This document shows, one piece after another, positions 27,603-37,950 of a stretch of DNA of 58,474 nt. A program made the position numbers and the translations under genes. Numbering within the stretch: position 1 is the stretch's first letter; the number at the start of each line of letters is the position of its first letter. The notes below the pieces were generated by a model, which was given only the letters and a program-made list of their open reading frames with translations, did not search any database and was not told the DNA's origin. The DNA comes from Mesorhizobium sp. WSM3626 (GTDB lineage Bacteria > Pseudomonadota > Alphaproteobacteria > Rhizobiales > Rhizobiaceae): NCBI RefSeq assembly GCF_000513935.1, contig NZ_AZUY01000029.1, forward strand, positions 321 through 58,794, written 5' to 3'.

Positions 27603-29054
27603 TCAGGCCGTCGCGGCCAATGGTTTGGCCCCAGACTCGGCGGCGTAGACCGTGCTGATCGCGGTCTCGATATGCTCATAGCCATAGTCATCCATTGCCC
27701 GGATTCCGGCTGCCCTGAGCTGAGTCTTCGGGCTATCCCCGATCTTGGCGCACAGCACAACGTCTATTCCTTCGAGGGCCGCGATCACGCCTTTTAGGGT
27801 GGCATCTTCGCCCCAGCCACCCAGGCAATACTGCTCGACCGTCCGATGCCCGACCAAGCTGATCCCTTCCGGCGAGGCCTCATAGATCTGGAACTCTCTC
27901 GCGTGACCGAAGTGTGCGTTGACACGGCCGCCGCCCTTGCTCGCCACGGCGATAAGAAGCGACTTGCCCGAGTCCGCTCCTTTGACCAGTTCAGTCGCCT
28001 CGCTTTTAGCCGCCGCTCGATCGCCGCGCTCGCGCGCGACCACCTCCCGATAGGCCTCGCGCCTGCTTGCGTCATAGGTGACCTCGTCGGAGATCTGGTC
28101 GAGCGTGAACTCCTGGCCACGATCATCGCCCAGCAGGCCAACGGCATCGGCCCGGCACTGCCGGCAATGGCGCATCAATTTGGCACCGCCCTCCAGACGA
28201 TCTTGAAGAGCCTTCAGCTCCATCGCCCTTGGGCCTCGTTGCCCGGTCAGCCCGTAATGGGTACCGTGCTCCCGGTTCGAAATCAGCGGCATGATGTTGT
28301 GCAGGAAGGCGCCGCGCTGCTTGACCCATTTGTTGACCTCGATCAGGTGCTCGTCGTTGACACCGGGGATCATCACTGAATTGACCTTGGTCAGGATGCC
28401 GCGCGCCGCCAGCATCTCCAGGCCCAACATCTGGCGCTCGTGCAGGATCCGGGCGGCTTCGACCCCGGTGTGGCGGCGATGCTTGTAAAAGATCCAGGGA
28501 TAGATCCTTGCGCCGACTTCCGGGTCGACCATGTTGATGGTGATTGTCACGTGGTCGACATTCATGTCGCACAGCTCGGCGACATGGTCCGGCAACGCCA
28601 GCCCGTTGGTCGAGATGCAAAGCTTTAGGTCGGGGATTTCGTTGACGATGCGTTCGAACGTGGCCTTTGTCTTGTTCCAGTCGAAGCAGGCGTCGCCAGG
28701 TCCTGCGATGCCGATCACGGAAAGCTGCGGCACTACATTGGCGACCGCGATCACCTTGCGCACCGCCTGATCTGGTGTCAGCTTTTCCGAGACGACCCCA
28801 GGTCGGCTCTCGTTGGCACAGTCAAACTTGCGGTTGCAGTAATTGCACTGAATGTTGCACGCCGGGGCGACCGCCACGTGCATGCGCGCGAAATAATGGT
28901 GCGCCTCTTCTGAATAGCACGGATGGTCCTTTACCTTCTCCCAAATGGCCGGCTCCATATCGCCAGGCCTTGCGGACGAACCGCAGGTTGAAGACGCGCA
29001 TCCAGCCGATTTCGCGGTGGTTTCGCTTTGAAGCGAAATCTTCGGTGCCGACAT
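27603..29054 (-). CDS. nifB: Nitrogenase cofactor biosynthesis radical-SAM enzyme NifB
   Basis: A 483-residue enzyme that fuses [4Fe-4S] units and inserts carbide to form NifB-co, the FeMo-co precursor. The radical-SAM cysteines are in CNIQCNYC (C66, C70, C73), followed by NRKFDCANESRPGVVS. Extra cluster ligands include the CRQCRADAVG segment. A C-terminal NafY/NifX-type domain occupies about 355-475 (LLIAVASKGGGRVNAHFGHA). CAGGAG precedes the start. It has its own sigma-54 promoter and NifA site downstream of nifA and heads nifB-fdxN-nifZ-fixU-SIR2. Confidence 0.97.
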   Translation of the reverse strand: MSAPKISLQSETTAKSAGCASSTCGSSARPGDMEPAIWEKVKDHPCYSEEAHHYFARMHVAVAPACNIQCNYCNRKFDCANESRPGVVSEKLTPDQAVRKVIAVANVVPQLSVIGIAGPGDACFDWNKTKATFERIVNEIPDLKLCISTNGLALPDHVAELCDMNVDHVTITINMVDPEVGARIYPWIFYKHRRHTGVEAARILHERQMLGLEMLAARGILTKVNSVMIPGVNDEHLIEVNKWVKQRGAFLHNIMPLISNREHGTHYGLTGQRGPRAMELKALQDRLEGGAKLMRHCRQCRADAVGLLGDDRGQEFTLDQISDEVTYDASRREAYREVVARERGDRAAAKSEATELVKGADSGKSLLIAVASKGGGRVNAHFGHAREFQIYEASPEGISLVGHRTVEQYCLGGWGEDATLKGVIAALEGIDVVLCAKIGDSPKTQLRAAGIRAMDDYGYEHIETAISTVYAAESGAKPLAATA

Positions 29055-29091
29055 CGAATGGCTCTGCTCCTGGCTGACTTACACATCCAGG

Positions 29092-29107
29092 TGCAACAGC
29101 TATGCCA
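29092..29107 (-). promoter_or_regulatory. Sigma-54 promoter of nifB
   Basis: The minus strand reads TGGCATAGCTGTTGCA, a perfect GG-N10-GC -24/-12 element, 37 bases upstream of the nifB start codon. Confidence 0.88.
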
Positions 29108-29181
29108 GCCCCCAATAGGGGACATTTACCCAAGATCTCGGGTTTTCGTCTCTGATTTGTCAGTTCGCTACGACCTGGATT

Positions 29182-29197
29182 TGTCCGGGTTCCGACA
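29182..29197 (-). promoter_or_regulatory. NifA binding site of nifB
   Basis: TGTCCGGGTTCCGACA fits TGT-N10-ACA and lies about 75 bases upstream of the -24 element, within the usual activator distance. Confidence 0.82.
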
Positions 29198-29287
29198 TTG
29201 AAGGAGCGTATCGATCGACAGAGCACCTCTGGCCCGCACAGGGCGCAGGGCACTCCGAAACTTCACATCGTTAGACGTTAAGCTCGT

Positions 29288-30988
29288 CTAAAATTTTCTG
29301 ACGTCGATACCATGGCGGCGTATAGCATAGCCGACCTGGCGCGGCGTGAGGCCCAGGATACGAGCCGCTTTTGCTTGGTTCCAGCCGGATTTTTCCAATG
29401 CGTCGAGCAGCCGGTCGCGTTCCGTCAGGCGCGGGCTGCCCATTCGGTGACCGTTGGGATCGTTCCGATCGGCCGGCAGCTGCGATCCATCTCGGTTCAT
29501 GGTGCCACAAGCGAGATCGGCGACGCCATTGGGGCTCTGCGAACAGCAGGCTCCTTTCCAGATGAGCGAAGAAAGACACTGGCCATTCCTGCAGGCGAAA
29601 TCCGACGGAACTATCGTCTCTGACCGGGCAAGTGTCGCCGTCCTTTGCACGCAGTTTTCCACCTCCCGCACATTGCCAGGGAAGTGGCATGCCGAGATCA
29701 CATCAAGCCCCGCTGATGAGAAGGTGAGATCGCGATTGTTCTGCTTGTTGAAGCGATCGAGAAAGAATTCGGCAAGGAGTCGAATGTCTCCGGGGCGCTC
29801 CCTGAGCGGCGGCAACCTAATTGATATCACATTGATGCGGTAATAAAGGTCGGACCTGAACTCCCCATTCAGCACAGCCTTTTCAAGGTCCTTGTTGGTG
29901 GCGGATATAAGCCGGACATCGACCTTTAGCGTTTTCGTGCCGCCGACCCGCTCCAGTTCGCCTTCCTGCAAGACGCGCAGCAGTTTGGCTTGAAAGGTAG
30001 GCGAAATCTCGCCGATTTCATCAAGCAACAGGGTTCCGCCATGCGCCAATTCGAAACGGCCGGCGCGCTGTGAGACAGACCCAGTGAAGGCGCCCTTTTC
30101 GTGCCCAAACAGTTCCGATTCCAGGACGGTTTCAGAGAGCGCGGCGCAGTTCACCTTGACGAAGGGCTTGTTCTTCCGAGGTGAGAATTTATGGATTGCC
30201 TTTGCAAAGGCTTCCTTGCCGGTGCCGCTTTCCCCCCGCAGCAGCACGGGGGCATTCGTGCTTGCCACGACCGGGACCATTGCGAGCACCTGTCTGAGCG
30301 CGGGACTCTTCCCCACGATTCCGTCGATTTTGACGTGCGGATGCCGGTCACCATCCATCCTTCCATCGGCGGGCGATGGTTCCGGTTTCTCTTCGACATG
30401 CCGTTGCCCCCCCATGCTCGGGAGGCGATGGAGAAAGATGATTTGGCCGACGAGGATGGCGACCCTGCTTAGGAAGGCTACGTCCTCGTCAGTGCGGAAA
30501 TTGGTCGAGCGGTCCCCGACGCGGTCGATCCACAATGTTCCAAGGGTTTCATCCTGAGCTTTGAGGGGAACACCGATAAAGCTCACCGGCAGAGTGTCGC
30601 TCCTCAAGCGCATCTGGGGAGCAGCCTGAAATAGTTCCGACTTGCTGATATCCTGTTCGACCAACGGCGTCCCCGTTGCGACGATTTGGTCTAATACGGC
30701 CCGCGGGATGCTGCCGCAAGTGGCTGATTGAGGTGGACGGACGCCGCCAGCAGTGACGGCAAACCCCGGCTCTCCGTCAGTCCCGGGGACAATGATTTCT
30801 CCATGACGCATTTGCACAAACGAGGAGAGCCGGGCCATGGCATTGGCAAGCTTGGTCTCCAGCCTGCCGGGGGCGGTCAGGACCTTCGATATCTCGTAGA
30901 TTCCCTCGAGCGGGAGATGCGCTCCGCGCCCGCTTTCGTTGGTCTCCCCAGGCTCTGCATCATCGACTTCATCCCGCCGCGCATCCAT
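29288..30988 (-). CDS. nifA: Sigma-54-dependent activator NifA
   Basis: A 566-residue enhancer-binding protein that activates nif and fix promoters with RpoN. Order: N-terminal GAF domain (about 25-170), AAA+ domain with Walker A GESGTGKE (near 250) and the sigma-54 contact loop GAFTGS (near 300), then an interdomain linker, and a C-terminal Fis-type helix-turn-helix ([20 protein letters not shown]). Cysteines follow C-X11-C-X19-C-X4-C, the rhizobial oxygen-sensing signature, so activity should be restricted to low oxygen. I chose the ATG at 30988, preceded by GGAGG, rather than a GTG at 31030. It follows fixX after 580 bases. Confidence 0.96.
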   Translation of the reverse strand: MDARRDEVDDAEPGETNESGRGAHLPLEGIYEISKVLTAPGRLETKLANAMARLSSFVQMRHGEIIVPGTDGEPGFAVTAGGVRPPQSATCGSIPRAVLDQIVATGTPLVEQDISKSELFQAAPQMRLRSDTLPVSFIGVPLKAQDETLGTLWIDRVGDRSTNFRTDEDVAFLSRVAILVGQIIFLHRLPSMGGQRHVEEKPEPSPADGRMDGDRHPHVKIDGIVGKSPALRQVLAMVPVVASTNAPVLLRGESGTGKEAFAKAIHKFSPRKNKPFVKVNCAALSETVLESELFGHEKGAFTGSVSQRAGRFELAHGGTLLLDEIGEISPTFQAKLLRVLQEGELERVGGTKTLKVDVRLISATNKDLEKAVLNGEFRSDLYYRINVISIRLPPLRERPGDIRLLAEFFLDRFNKQNNRDLTFSSAGLDVISACHFPGNVREVENCVQRTATLARSETIVPSDFACRNGQCLSSLIWKGACCSQSPNGVADLACGTMNRDGSQLPADRNDPNGHRMGSPRLTERDRLLDALEKSGWNQAKAARILGLTPRQVGYAIRRHGIDVRKF

Positions 30989-31030
30989 GGAAGTGCCTCC
31001 GAATTTGTCTAGGATGCACTCGCCAAGCAC

Positions 31031-31569
31031 ACCTTAAAACTGAAGTTTCTAGAGATATCCCGAGCAATCATTACGACATGCGGGTCGACTTGGCGCTTGC
31101 GGGTTGGCGCAAACAATCGGCGGGGCGGCGTATCTAGATCCTTGAAGCTTGCCGGCCAGCACAGCCGATCATGGCGCAGACCCTCGTGGTCGCTGAAATG
31201 TCATAGCCGATAGCGAATATGCGCTGGCCCACCAGCATCTCCAATGCGGCATTGTGGACGTCCGCGAGCGTCGGGCGAAGCAATGAGACGGCCGGTCGCT
31301 CGGTCCGCCAGACCCAGCAGAAGTGCGTCAGCATCCGAACGTCGTTCCACCGTCAAAACCGGCATCGGCGTGCTTTACAGCAGGTTCAAACTCAAACTGA
31401 TCCAATATCATTGTGGCGTCATCGGGGGCGCTCCTCGATTGCTAAGCTGCTTTCGCAAAACAACTTTCCCCGATTCGGAACCCCGATGCACTTCAACAAA
31501 GCGAGAGGTGCGCTGCAACGCATACATGCGACAGGTTCCGTTGGCTCACTCTGCTGCTGCATGCCCCAG
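31031..31569. other. Region between fixX and nifA
   Basis: No gene with recognisable motifs. The minus strand has a protein-like patch (ALLLGLADRATGRLIASPDA near 31250-31340) that matches no family I know. The nifA promoter, if separate from fixABCX, should lie here, but no clear -24/-12 or NifA site was seen. Confidence 0.35.
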
Positions 31570-31869
31570 CTATCCGAACTTAAAGAGGACACCGAAACCG
31601 CCGCGCGGATAGTTCCACGTGATCTCCCCACTTTCCTCGCACAACACTCGGCATGTGCCACACTCCATACACCCGTCGGCCGCGATCTCAACTTGGCCCG
31701 TGGCGTTCAGCTCATAGCATTTGGCAGGGCAGATACGTGTCAAGGCAAGCAGGTTCGCGCTCGGGCTTTGGTGAGGTCGCACCTTGATATGCGGACGCCC
31801 TGCATCGATCAGATAACGGTTTTGATATAGCTTGTCCTCGACGCGGACGGGCGGCACTGTGATCGTCAT
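31570..31869 (-). CDS. fixX: Ferredoxin-like protein FixX
   Basis: A 99-residue iron-sulfur protein with CPAKCYEL and [19 protein letters not shown], the FixX cluster-binding pattern. It is the terminal electron carrier of the FixABCX bifurcating complex that drives nitrogenase reductant supply. It starts 13 bases after fixC and closes the fixABCX operon. Confidence 0.96.
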   Translation of the reverse strand: MTITVPPVRVEDKLYQNRYLIDAGRPHIKVRPHQSPSANLLALTRICPAKCYELNATGQVEIAADGCMECGTCRVLCEESGEITWNYPRGGFGVLFKFG

Positions 31870-31882
31870 TTTTTGCTCTCTC

Positions 31883-33190
31883 TCAGCGCCAGGCCAATGC
31901 CAAGCGAAGCGCGTCGCTGACCAGCCCCCAGCGCGAACGCCCCTTTATGAATGCAGCAGTGGTCGCTTTTTCCTTATCGATCTTCGGGGTGCCATCGACC
32001 CGCACGAGGTTCTGCGCGGCCAGAGAAATCAGCTGCGGGTATCTCATGAAGAAATTGTGCGAGTTGGTGTGCAGCAGTGCCGGCATGTCCTTATGCTTTC
32101 GCAAGTCCTTGAGGACGAACGAATCGTCCAGCATGGTTTTGTAAAGGACGAGGTTCCGCTTGGTCATCGGGGCGTTCCGGCACTTGACCTGTACGATTGC
32201 TTCGCCTGCGATACGGCCGGACGTCATGGCGAGGTTCGAACCCTCACGGTGAACCGCGTTGTTCAACTGCGCTGCATCTCCGACCGCGACCCAACCATCA
32301 CCGAAGAGCTGCGGGATCGCCTTATAACCACCTTCCGGTATAAGATGGGCGGCATATTCCTTCAACTCCGAGCCCGCTATCAGCGCTCGTACCGAAGGGT
32401 GGTTCTTGAATCCCTCGAGCAGGGCGTAAGGGCTCTCCATGGTGGCCGCGAAATCCGAAACGAGGCAACCGATACCAAGGGAGATCGATTCCCTGTTCGT
32501 GTAAAGAAATGCTAGCCCGGTCATGCTGCGGGAGATGGTGCCCGCCGCCTCGATCACGCAGCCTTCATTGCCCTTGAGGCCGAAGCGCTGCTCGATCACT
32601 TCTTCGGGCAGGAAATGCATTTCCTTGACGGCCAGCGCCACGGTTTCTGGCCGCGGCGTTTCGCGCAGGCCCGACCGCGTGCCAAGCAGTCCATTAACGC
32701 CTTCTGCGAGTACGACCACGTCGGCCAAGATCCTTTCGCCGGCTCTGTCGGTGCGAACGCCTATGACCTTGTCCGTGATGTCGTATACGAGCTCAGTCGC
32801 TGTCGTCTCGCACAGGAGGGTCGCGCCGGCCTCGCGCACCTTGCGCGAAAACCACTTGTCGAACTGGGCGCGGATGATTGTGTAACGGTTTGGCTTTGCC
32901 TCGTTGAAGTCGTCGGACCGATAGTGAATGCCGGCATGGGATGTATTGTCCATCATCCAGAAGCGCTGCTCGATCAGATGCCGCTCAAGAGGCGCGTCAT
33001 CGCGAAAATCCGGGATGATCTTCTCTAACATGTTCGCATACATGATGGCGCCCTGGACATTCTTAGAGCCCGGATACTCGCCGCGCTCCAGTTGCAGCAC
33101 CTTCAAGCCGCCGCTTGCCATCGTGAAAGCAGCTGCGTTGCCGGCCATGCCGGCGCCAATGACGATAGCATCGAACTTTTCCTCAACCAT
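31883..33190 (-). CDS. fixC: Electron-transfer flavoprotein-quinone oxidoreductase FixC
   Basis: A 435-residue flavoprotein with the N-terminal FAD-binding motif [19 protein letters not shown] (11-29) and downstream [18 protein letters not shown] typical of the ETF-QO/FixC family. Within FixABCX it passes electrons to quinone while FixX reduces ferredoxin. The ATG at 33190 follows TAAGGAAG. Eleven bases separate it from fixB. Confidence 0.96.
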   Translation of the reverse strand: MVEEKFDAIVIGAGMAGNAAAFTMASGGLKVLQLERGEYPGSKNVQGAIMYANMLEKIIPDFRDDAPLERHLIEQRFWMMDNTSHAGIHYRSDDFNEAKPNRYTIIRAQFDKWFSRKVREAGATLLCETTATELVYDITDKVIGVRTDRAGERILADVVVLAEGVNGLLGTRSGLRETPRPETVALAVKEMHFLPEEVIEQRFGLKGNEGCVIEAAGTISRSMTGLAFLYTNRESISLGIGCLVSDFAATMESPYALLEGFKNHPSVRALIAGSELKEYAAHLIPEGGYKAIPQLFGDGWVAVGDAAQLNNAVHREGSNLAMTSGRIAGEAIVQVKCRNAPMTKRNLVLYKTMLDDSFVLKDLRKHKDMPALLHTNSHNFFMRYPQLISLAAQNLVRVDGTPKIDKEKATTAAFIKGRSRWGLVSDALRLALAWR

Positions 33191-33201
33191 AGCCGTCTTC
33201 C

Positions 33202-34311
33202 TTAGCTCGCAAGCTTGTCGCGATTGTGCGGCGACAGCCGCCGGGTGAAGGCTTCCGTCAACGCCGGCAGGAAGCGGATCGCATCGGTGGCGATACCGAT
33301 ATGGGCGAAATCGAAAATCGGCGCGTTCGCATCGGTATTGATGGCCACGATCAGATCGGCGCCTTCAATGCCCACCCGGTGCTGGATGGCGCCGGAAATT
33401 CCGGCCGCGATGTAGAGCTTCGGCCTGATGGTCTTGCCGGTCTGGCCGATCTGCCGTTCAGCCGGCATCCAGCCCTTCTGGACCAGCGGACGCGAACAGC
33501 CATATTCGGCGCCGAGCGCCCGCGCCAGCTTCGTCACAACCTGCAGGTTCTCCGCCCCGCCCAGCCCAAGGCCTCCCGCGACAACGACATCGGCATAGGC
33601 GAGATTTGCCTTTACCGACTGCGTATCAGGCAGGAAGCCAAGGACCTTGGTGACGATCTCGTCCTCAAGCATCGACAGCTTGTGTTGGACGACCTTGCCG
33701 ACCGGCTTATCCATACGCGGCGGCATCGCCATGACTCTCGGTCGCACTGTCGCCATCTGCGGCCGGCAGTTGAGCGTATAGATGGTGCATAGCAACGATC
33801 CCCCGAAGGTCGGCCGGGTCGCGGCAAGGGAGCCGTCAGGATCCACGTCAAGTTGGGTGCAGTCGGCCGTGAGCCCCGTTAGCAAGGTCGTTGCCACGGA
33901 GCCGGCAAGGTCCCGGCCGCGCATGGTGGCACCCAGAAGCAGGATCTCGGGTTTGTATTGATTGACCAGGTCAGTCATTGCCCTGGTAAAGGGCTCGTTG
34001 CGGTAGTCGGCGAGCAGCGGCGTCTCCACGATATAGACAAGGTCGGCACCATAGGCGAAGGCCTGGGCAACGGCATACCAAGAGGCCTCTCCCGGCGGTC
34101 CGAGCACGACTCCCGCAAGCTGCACGCCAAGCTTGTCGGCCAGCTTGCGACCTTCGCCGAGCAGTTCGAAAGAAACCGGATGGACTTCGCCGCGCTCCAG
34201 CTCAATGAAAACCCAGACGTGCCGATACGCCTGGAAATGTTCGGGCAGATCCTTCTTCATGCCGGCACGACCCCCGGCGGCAGGCGGGGTTTCTCGGTTC
34301 ACGCTAGACAT
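33202..34311 (-). CDS. fixB: Electron-transfer flavoprotein alpha subunit FixB
   Basis: A 369-residue ETF-alpha family protein with the C-terminal FAD domain: [37 protein letters not shown] and [18 protein letters not shown] [20 protein letters not shown]. With FixA it binds FAD/NADH-derived electrons for bifurcation. The ATG at 34311 lies one base after the fixA stop and follows AAGGAG. Open frame upstream of this ATG overlaps fixA and is not used. Confidence 0.95.
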   Translation of the reverse strand: MSSVNRETPPAAGGRAGMKKDLPEHFQAYRHVWVFIELERGEVHPVSFELLGEGRKLADKLGVQLAGVVLGPPGEASWYAVAQAFAYGADLVYIVETPLLADYRNEPFTRAMTDLVNQYKPEILLLGATMRGRDLAGSVATTLLTGLTADCTQLDVDPDGSLAATRPTFGGSLLCTIYTLNCRPQMATVRPRVMAMPPRMDKPVGKVVQHKLSMLEDEIVTKVLGFLPDTQSVKANLAYADVVVAGGLGLGGAENLQVVTKLARALGAEYGCSRPLVQKGWMPAERQIGQTGKTIRPKLYIAAGISGAIQHRVGIEGADLIVAINTDANAPIFDFAHIGIATDAIRFLPALTEAFTRRLSPHNRDKLAS

Positions 34312-34312
34312 C

Positions 34313-35176
34313 CTACGCTCCTTGCCCTGAACCACCCTCGAAGGCCAGTTCGTGTTCCAGCGCCGGCTGGCGCGCGAAAATTGCGGCAATCAGCTCGTCA
34401 GCGAGATCACGCAGCGCCTTGTCTGCGGTGTCGATTTGCACCGCCTTTTCCGCCCGGCTGGACGGGGCGAACACACGCTTCACGACAGTTGGCGAGCCGC
34501 GAAGACCGCATTTGCCGAGATCCTCGATGCCAGCCTCGCCCGCACTCCACTTCACGATCTGGCTGCGGGCGGCGCGCAGGGCATCGTGCAGCGAGCCGCG
34601 ACGGATCACGTTGACACCCTCCAGCATCGTAATGAGGCAAGGAAGCTTGCTCTTCAGCATCTGCATGCCGCCTTCCGCGCGGCGCTCGACCTTGATCTCG
34701 CGCGCATCGAGATCAAGGGAGGCGATCCTCGCGACGTAGGTGAGTTGCAGGAAATCGAGGCGCTTGGCGATGCCAGGCCCGACCTGGGCCGTGTCGCCGT
34801 CGATTGTCTGCTTGCCGGTGAAGACGATGTCTGGCGGGCCGAACGTCTCACCGATCTTGCCGATTGCCTGAGCGAGCGCAAAGGAGGTCGCCAGGGTGTC
34901 GGAGCCGGCAAAAAAACGATCGGTCAGGAGCACCGCGCGGTCGGCGCCGTAGGTGAGCGCCTTGCGCAGCGCGTCCTCTGCCATAGGGGGCCCCATCGTG
35001 AGCACGGTGACCTCGCCGCCGTCGATGTCGCGTAGTGTGAGTGCTGCTTCAAGGGCGAACAGATCGTATGGGTTGATGATGGTAGGCACACCCTGGCGCA
35101 TGATCGTGTTGGTCACCGGGTGGACGCGTATCTGCGCGGAGTCCGGGACCTGCTTGATACAGACGACGATATGCAT
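34313..35176 (-). CDS. fixA: Electron-transfer flavoprotein beta subunit FixA
   Basis: A 287-residue ETF-beta family protein starting [20 protein letters not shown] and containing [35 protein letters not shown] and [19 protein letters not shown], all typical of FixA. It oxidises NADH with FixB in the bifurcating complex. A good sigma-54 element lies 52 bases upstream, so it heads the fixABCX operon. Confidence 0.96.
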   Translation of the reverse strand: MHIVVCIKQVPDSAQIRVHPVTNTIMRQGVPTIINPYDLFALEAALTLRDIDGGEVTVLTMGPPMAEDALRKALTYGADRAVLLTDRFFAGSDTLATSFALAQAIGKIGETFGPPDIVFTGKQTIDGDTAQVGPGIAKRLDFLQLTYVARIASLDLDAREIKVERRAEGGMQMLKSKLPCLITMLEGVNVIRRGSLHDALRAARSQIVKWSAGEAGIEDLGKCGLRGSPTVVKRVFAPSSRAEKAVQIDTADKALRDLADELIAAIFARQPALEHELAFEGGSGQGA

Positions 35177-35228
35177 GCGGTCTCTCTGGCTCCTGTCGCG
35201 GCGCGGCTTGGCGCTTCATCTGCTTGCA

Positions 35229-35244
35229 AGCACCATTCGTGCCA
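35229..35244 (-). promoter_or_regulatory. Sigma-54 promoter of fixABCX
   Basis: The minus strand reads TGGCACGAATGGTGCT, with GG-N10-GC spacing. No perfect TGT-N10-ACA site was found upstream; near 35331-35355 there are several overlapping TGTCG/CGACA half-sites that could serve. Confidence 0.75.
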
Positions 35245-35357
35245 ACCGTTGAGCATCGCGCCATACCTTTGAGCCGCGGTACTCTGCTTCTGAGGTGTGT
35301 CCGAGAGAGGCGGGTTTGCCGGCTTTGCGACATTGTCGTGTCGCATCCGTGTCGCGT

Positions 35358-35741
35358 TTACTCCTTTCCGAACGGCTTCAGGATGGAATCGAACGGGACG
35401 AAGGTGCGGCCCGGCGTGGCGGGGCGATTTGGATCGTGGTCTTTGAGCACCTTGAAGACACGGTGCCTGAGCGGCGAGGACGTCGCGAAGTCCTCATAGG
35501 CGCGTTCCAGTGTCGCGCGCGCCCGCGCCGCGATCACCAGGTCCGTGAGACCGGAGAGGTCCTCTTCGGCGAGATATTGGCCCATGCGCTTCATGATGTG
35601 GAGCCGCGAGACATCGAGCACCTTCGGATCATAGGAGACGCCAAGGGCCGCGAAGAACTCCTCCGCAGCGGACAAGCCTTTCAGCCGCGTGAGAATGTCG
35701 GTGAGGTCGATGATTGGCCTTTGGGTGGAACAGTGGCTCAT
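35358..35741 (-). CDS. nifW: Nitrogenase-stabilising protein NifW
   Basis: A 127-residue protein with the NifW pattern LKGLSAAEEFFAALGVSYDP and VLDVSRLHIMKRMGQYL. NifW protects the MoFe protein from oxygen damage. I chose the ATG at 35741 after AGGGAG; an upstream in-frame ATG at 35801 directly abuts nifS and adds 20 unlikely residues. It lies between nifS and fixA on the same strand. Confidence 0.94.
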   Translation of the reverse strand: MSHCSTQRPIIDLTDILTRLKGLSAAEEFFAALGVSYDPKVLDVSRLHIMKRMGQYLAEEDLSGLTDLVIAARARATLERAYEDFATSSPLRHRVFKVLKDHDPNRPATPGRTFVPFDSILKPFGKE

Positions 35742-35801
35742 TGTAAACTCCCTGGTGATGATGGTCTCGGGGTCGGCTTCCTTCTCGACCAAGATCCGCA
35801 T

Positions 35802-36980
35802 TCAAATCCCATCGCCGTATCCGGTGCAGGCCGGGAAGGGGTCACGCAGCTTCGCCACCAGTGCGGGCACGACCTCGAGCACCCGGTCGATATCCATCCC
35901 GCTGTTGTCGCGCGACAGGGAGAAGCGGATTGCCCCTTGTGCCGCGCTGCTGGCCACGTTCATTGCTTCCAGAACATGGCTGAGCTCCTGCGAGCCGCAA
36001 CCGCAGGCAGAGCCAGAGGAACAGGCGATACCCTCGCGATCGAGAAGGAGCAGCAGGCCATCGGCCTCGACGTTCTCGAAGGCGATGTTGGTCGTATTCG
36101 AGAGCCGATCCAGCGGATCGCCGGTCACGAAAGCGTCTGGAATGCGCTGGATAAGTCCGCATTCCAACCGATCGCGGAGAGACTTTATGAGCTTGCTGTC
36201 CTCATCCATGAATTTCATGGCAAGTTCGGCTGCCTTGCCAAGCCCGACGATGCCTGGGGTATTTTCCGTGCCGGCGCGCCGGTTGCGCTCCTGGTGCCCG
36301 CCCTTGATCAGCGAACGGAAGTGCACGCCGCGCTTTACATAAAGCGCACCGATCCCTTTGGGGCCGTGCAGCTTGTGACCTGAGAGCGACAGCATGTCGA
36401 TTGCTGTGGATTTCAGGTGGATCGGGAGCTTACCGACCGCCTGCACCGCGTCCGTATGGAACAGGGCACCGACTTCCTTGGCCGATTCAGCAAGCTCGGC
36501 GGCAGGGAAAATCGTGCCGGTCTCGTTGTTTGCCCACATGATCGAGACGATTGCCACGTTTGTGGTCAGCGCCGCCTCATAGGCGTCGAGGTCGAGCCGG
36601 CCACGGCCATCCACCGGGATCTTGTGCACCTTGAGGCCGCACGTCTTCTCAAGATGCTCGCACAGCGTCAGCACGGACGGATGCTCGACTGCGGAGGTCA
36701 CGATCTCTGTGCGCTGAGGCATCACCCCCAGCGCCGAAAGGATCGCCGCATTGTTGCTTTCCGTTCCGCCCGATGTGAAGGCGATCTCATCGTCGAATTC
36801 CGCTCCGATCAACGCTTGCACCTGCTGGCGCGCCTTTTTCATGGCTACGCTCACGGCAGCGCCATATCCGTGCTTTGACGAAGGATTGCCGAACTGATCC
36901 ATAAACAGCGGCCGCATGGCTTCATAGACTGCGGGATCCACTCGCGTGGTTGCGTTGTTATCGAGATAGACCGGCCTCAT
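35802..36980 (-). CDS. nifS: Cysteine desulfurase NifS
   Basis: A 392-residue PLP enzyme that releases sulfur from cysteine for nitrogenase Fe-S clusters. Visible: VYLDNNATTRVDPAV (3-17), TSGGTESNN, HTDAVQAVGK, the PLP lysine in SLSGHKLHGPKG and the catalytic cysteine loop CSSGSACGCGS. The ATG at 36980 follows AAGGAG. It is 74 bases downstream of the iscA-type scaffold gene, forming an iscA-nifS-nifW unit. Confidence 0.96.
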   Translation of the reverse strand: MRPVYLDNNATTRVDPAVYEAMRPLFMDQFGNPSSKHGYGAAVSVAMKKARQQVQALIGAEFDDEIAFTSGGTESNNAAILSALGVMPQRTEIVTSAVEHPSVLTLCEHLEKTCGLKVHKIPVDGRGRLDLDAYEAALTTNVAIVSIMWANNETGTIFPAAELAESAKEVGALFHTDAVQAVGKLPIHLKSTAIDMLSLSGHKLHGPKGIGALYVKRGVHFRSLIKGGHQERNRRAGTENTPGIVGLGKAAELAMKFMDEDSKLIKSLRDRLECGLIQRIPDAFVTGDPLDRLSNTTNIAFENVEADGLLLLLDREGIACSSGSACGCGSQELSHVLEAMNVASSAAQGAIRFSLSRDNSGMDIDRVLEVVPALVAKLRDPFPACTGYGDGI

Positions 36981-37054
36981 GAAGCTCTCCTTAGCTGACC
37001 AAAACACAGACTTTGGGCAGACCCAACCGTCGACGAGTCTCTTCTCTCAGGCCC

Positions 37055-37375
37055 TCAGCCGAAGGACTTCCCACAAGCGCATTTTTCCCCGGCGTTCGGG
37101 TTATCGAAGACGAAACCAGAGGATTCGAAGCCGGTGACGAAATCGACGGTCATACCCGCGACATGGATTTGCGAGCTTACATCCACGAACACCCTGACGC
37201 CGCCCGTCTCGATGACCGCATCGCCCTCACGCGCGAGGCTTTCCAAGCCCATGAGATACTTCAGTCCCGCGCAGCCGCCCCCCTCCACTTTAATGCGCAG
37301 GCCTTCCGCCGGCTGCTCGGCTTGGGAAAGCGCGGTCCTTACCGCGGCGACAGCATTTTCGGTGAGCGTGATCAT
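37055..37375 (-). CDS. iscA: IscA/HesB-type iron-sulfur scaffold protein
   Basis: A 106-residue A-type carrier starting MITLTENAVAAVRTALSQAE, with the three conserved cysteines at C35 (GGCAGLKY), C99 and C101 (KCACGKSFG). It delivers Fe-S clusters or iron with NifS. The ATG at 37375 follows a GAAGG sequence. It heads a sigma-54 operon with nifS and nifW. The name nifIscA (iscN in some rhizobia) is also used. Confidence 0.93.
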   Translation of the reverse strand: MITLTENAVAAVRTALSQAEQPAEGLRIKVEGGGCAGLKYLMGLESLAREGDAVIETGGVRVFVDVSSQIHVAGMTVDFVTGFESSGFVFDNPNAGEKCACGKSFG

Positions 37376-37420
37376 GGGACGCCTTCTACTCGAGTGCGCG
37401 ATGCGTTCGCCGATCGCGAC

Positions 37421-37435
37421 GCATGTGCCGTGCCA
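37421..37435 (-). promoter_or_regulatory. Sigma-54 promoter of iscA-nifS-nifW
   Basis: The minus strand reads TGGCACGGCACATGC, an exact GG-N10-GC element, 46 bases upstream of iscA. Confidence 0.88.
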
Positions 37436-37606
37436 GGGAGAAAATTGTTTTCTGAACAACGCGATGTTTTTAGCGCCGGCACATCGCAGGTCGCAAATCG
37501 TTGGACATCGCACAACACGCAGCCGGTGGGATGGAGTGGGTAGAGCTTTTCCCGCGCATCCGCTCTTCCCTAGATATGCTGGGCACCAAACACCCACTGT
37601 CGGCTT

Positions 37607-37622
37607 TGTCGAGCCCACAACA
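37607..37622. promoter_or_regulatory. NifA binding site shared by iscA and stray nifH-promoter copy B
   Basis: TGTCGAGCCCACAACA fits TGT-N10-ACA, is preceded by TTTG as at nifH, and lies about 172 bases from the iscA -24 element (minus) and 77 bases from the copy B element (plus). It could serve both directions. Confidence 0.75.
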
Positions 37623-37698
37623 TACCGGTGTCCCGCCAGCTTCTCTTCAATCCATTGAATAATCTGGAAAGCTGTTCTGTGAGGCTCTTCGAGGCAGT

Positions 37699-37714
37699 TG
37701 GCATAAGTTTTGAA
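37699..37714 (+). promoter_or_regulatory. Sigma-54-like element, nifH-promoter copy B
   Basis: TGGCATAAGTTTTGAA resembles the nifH element (TGGCACGAGTTTTGAT), again with TTGA at -12. It would read toward the nifH fragment and, 600 bases on, the ABC exporter genes. Confidence 0.55.
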
Positions 37715-37950
37715 CCTCCTTCGTTGCGAGGCGGCAAGAAAGCGACCGCCATTCATGTCACCCGTGACATCGCAGCGAAGGAAGGACAGCATAATGGCAG
37801 GTCTGCCTCAGATCCCCATTCAATGGGTCTCGTGGTATTTACATTGGCCACCTCCCAAAACACGTTCCCCGCCATTGTCGACCTTCGGCAGATCTTGACG
37901 GTCAGCTGTGACCCATCGCCGATTCCATCGGCACACCTCCGCTTCTGCTT
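37715..37950 (+). pseudogene. nifH: nifH leader and 5' end fragment (copy B)
   Basis: The leader contains GAAGGAAGGACAGCATAATG, closely matching the nifH ribosome-binding site and start (GAAGGAAGGAAAGCTACATG). From the ATG at 37794 the frame reads MAGLPQIPIQ (nif[11 protein letters not shown]), and the DNA CACCTCCCAAAACACGTTC, GTCGACCTTCGGCAG and CAGCTGTGACCC aligns with the STTSQNT, VDLGQ and GCDP codons of nifH. Deletions destroy the frame. It is a second relic of the reiterated nifH segment. Confidence 0.8.

Noticed and set aside
35802..37007. Longer start of nifS at 37007 and of nifW at 35801
   Set aside because: The inner ATGs have good ribosome-binding sites and match family N-termini; the extensions do not.
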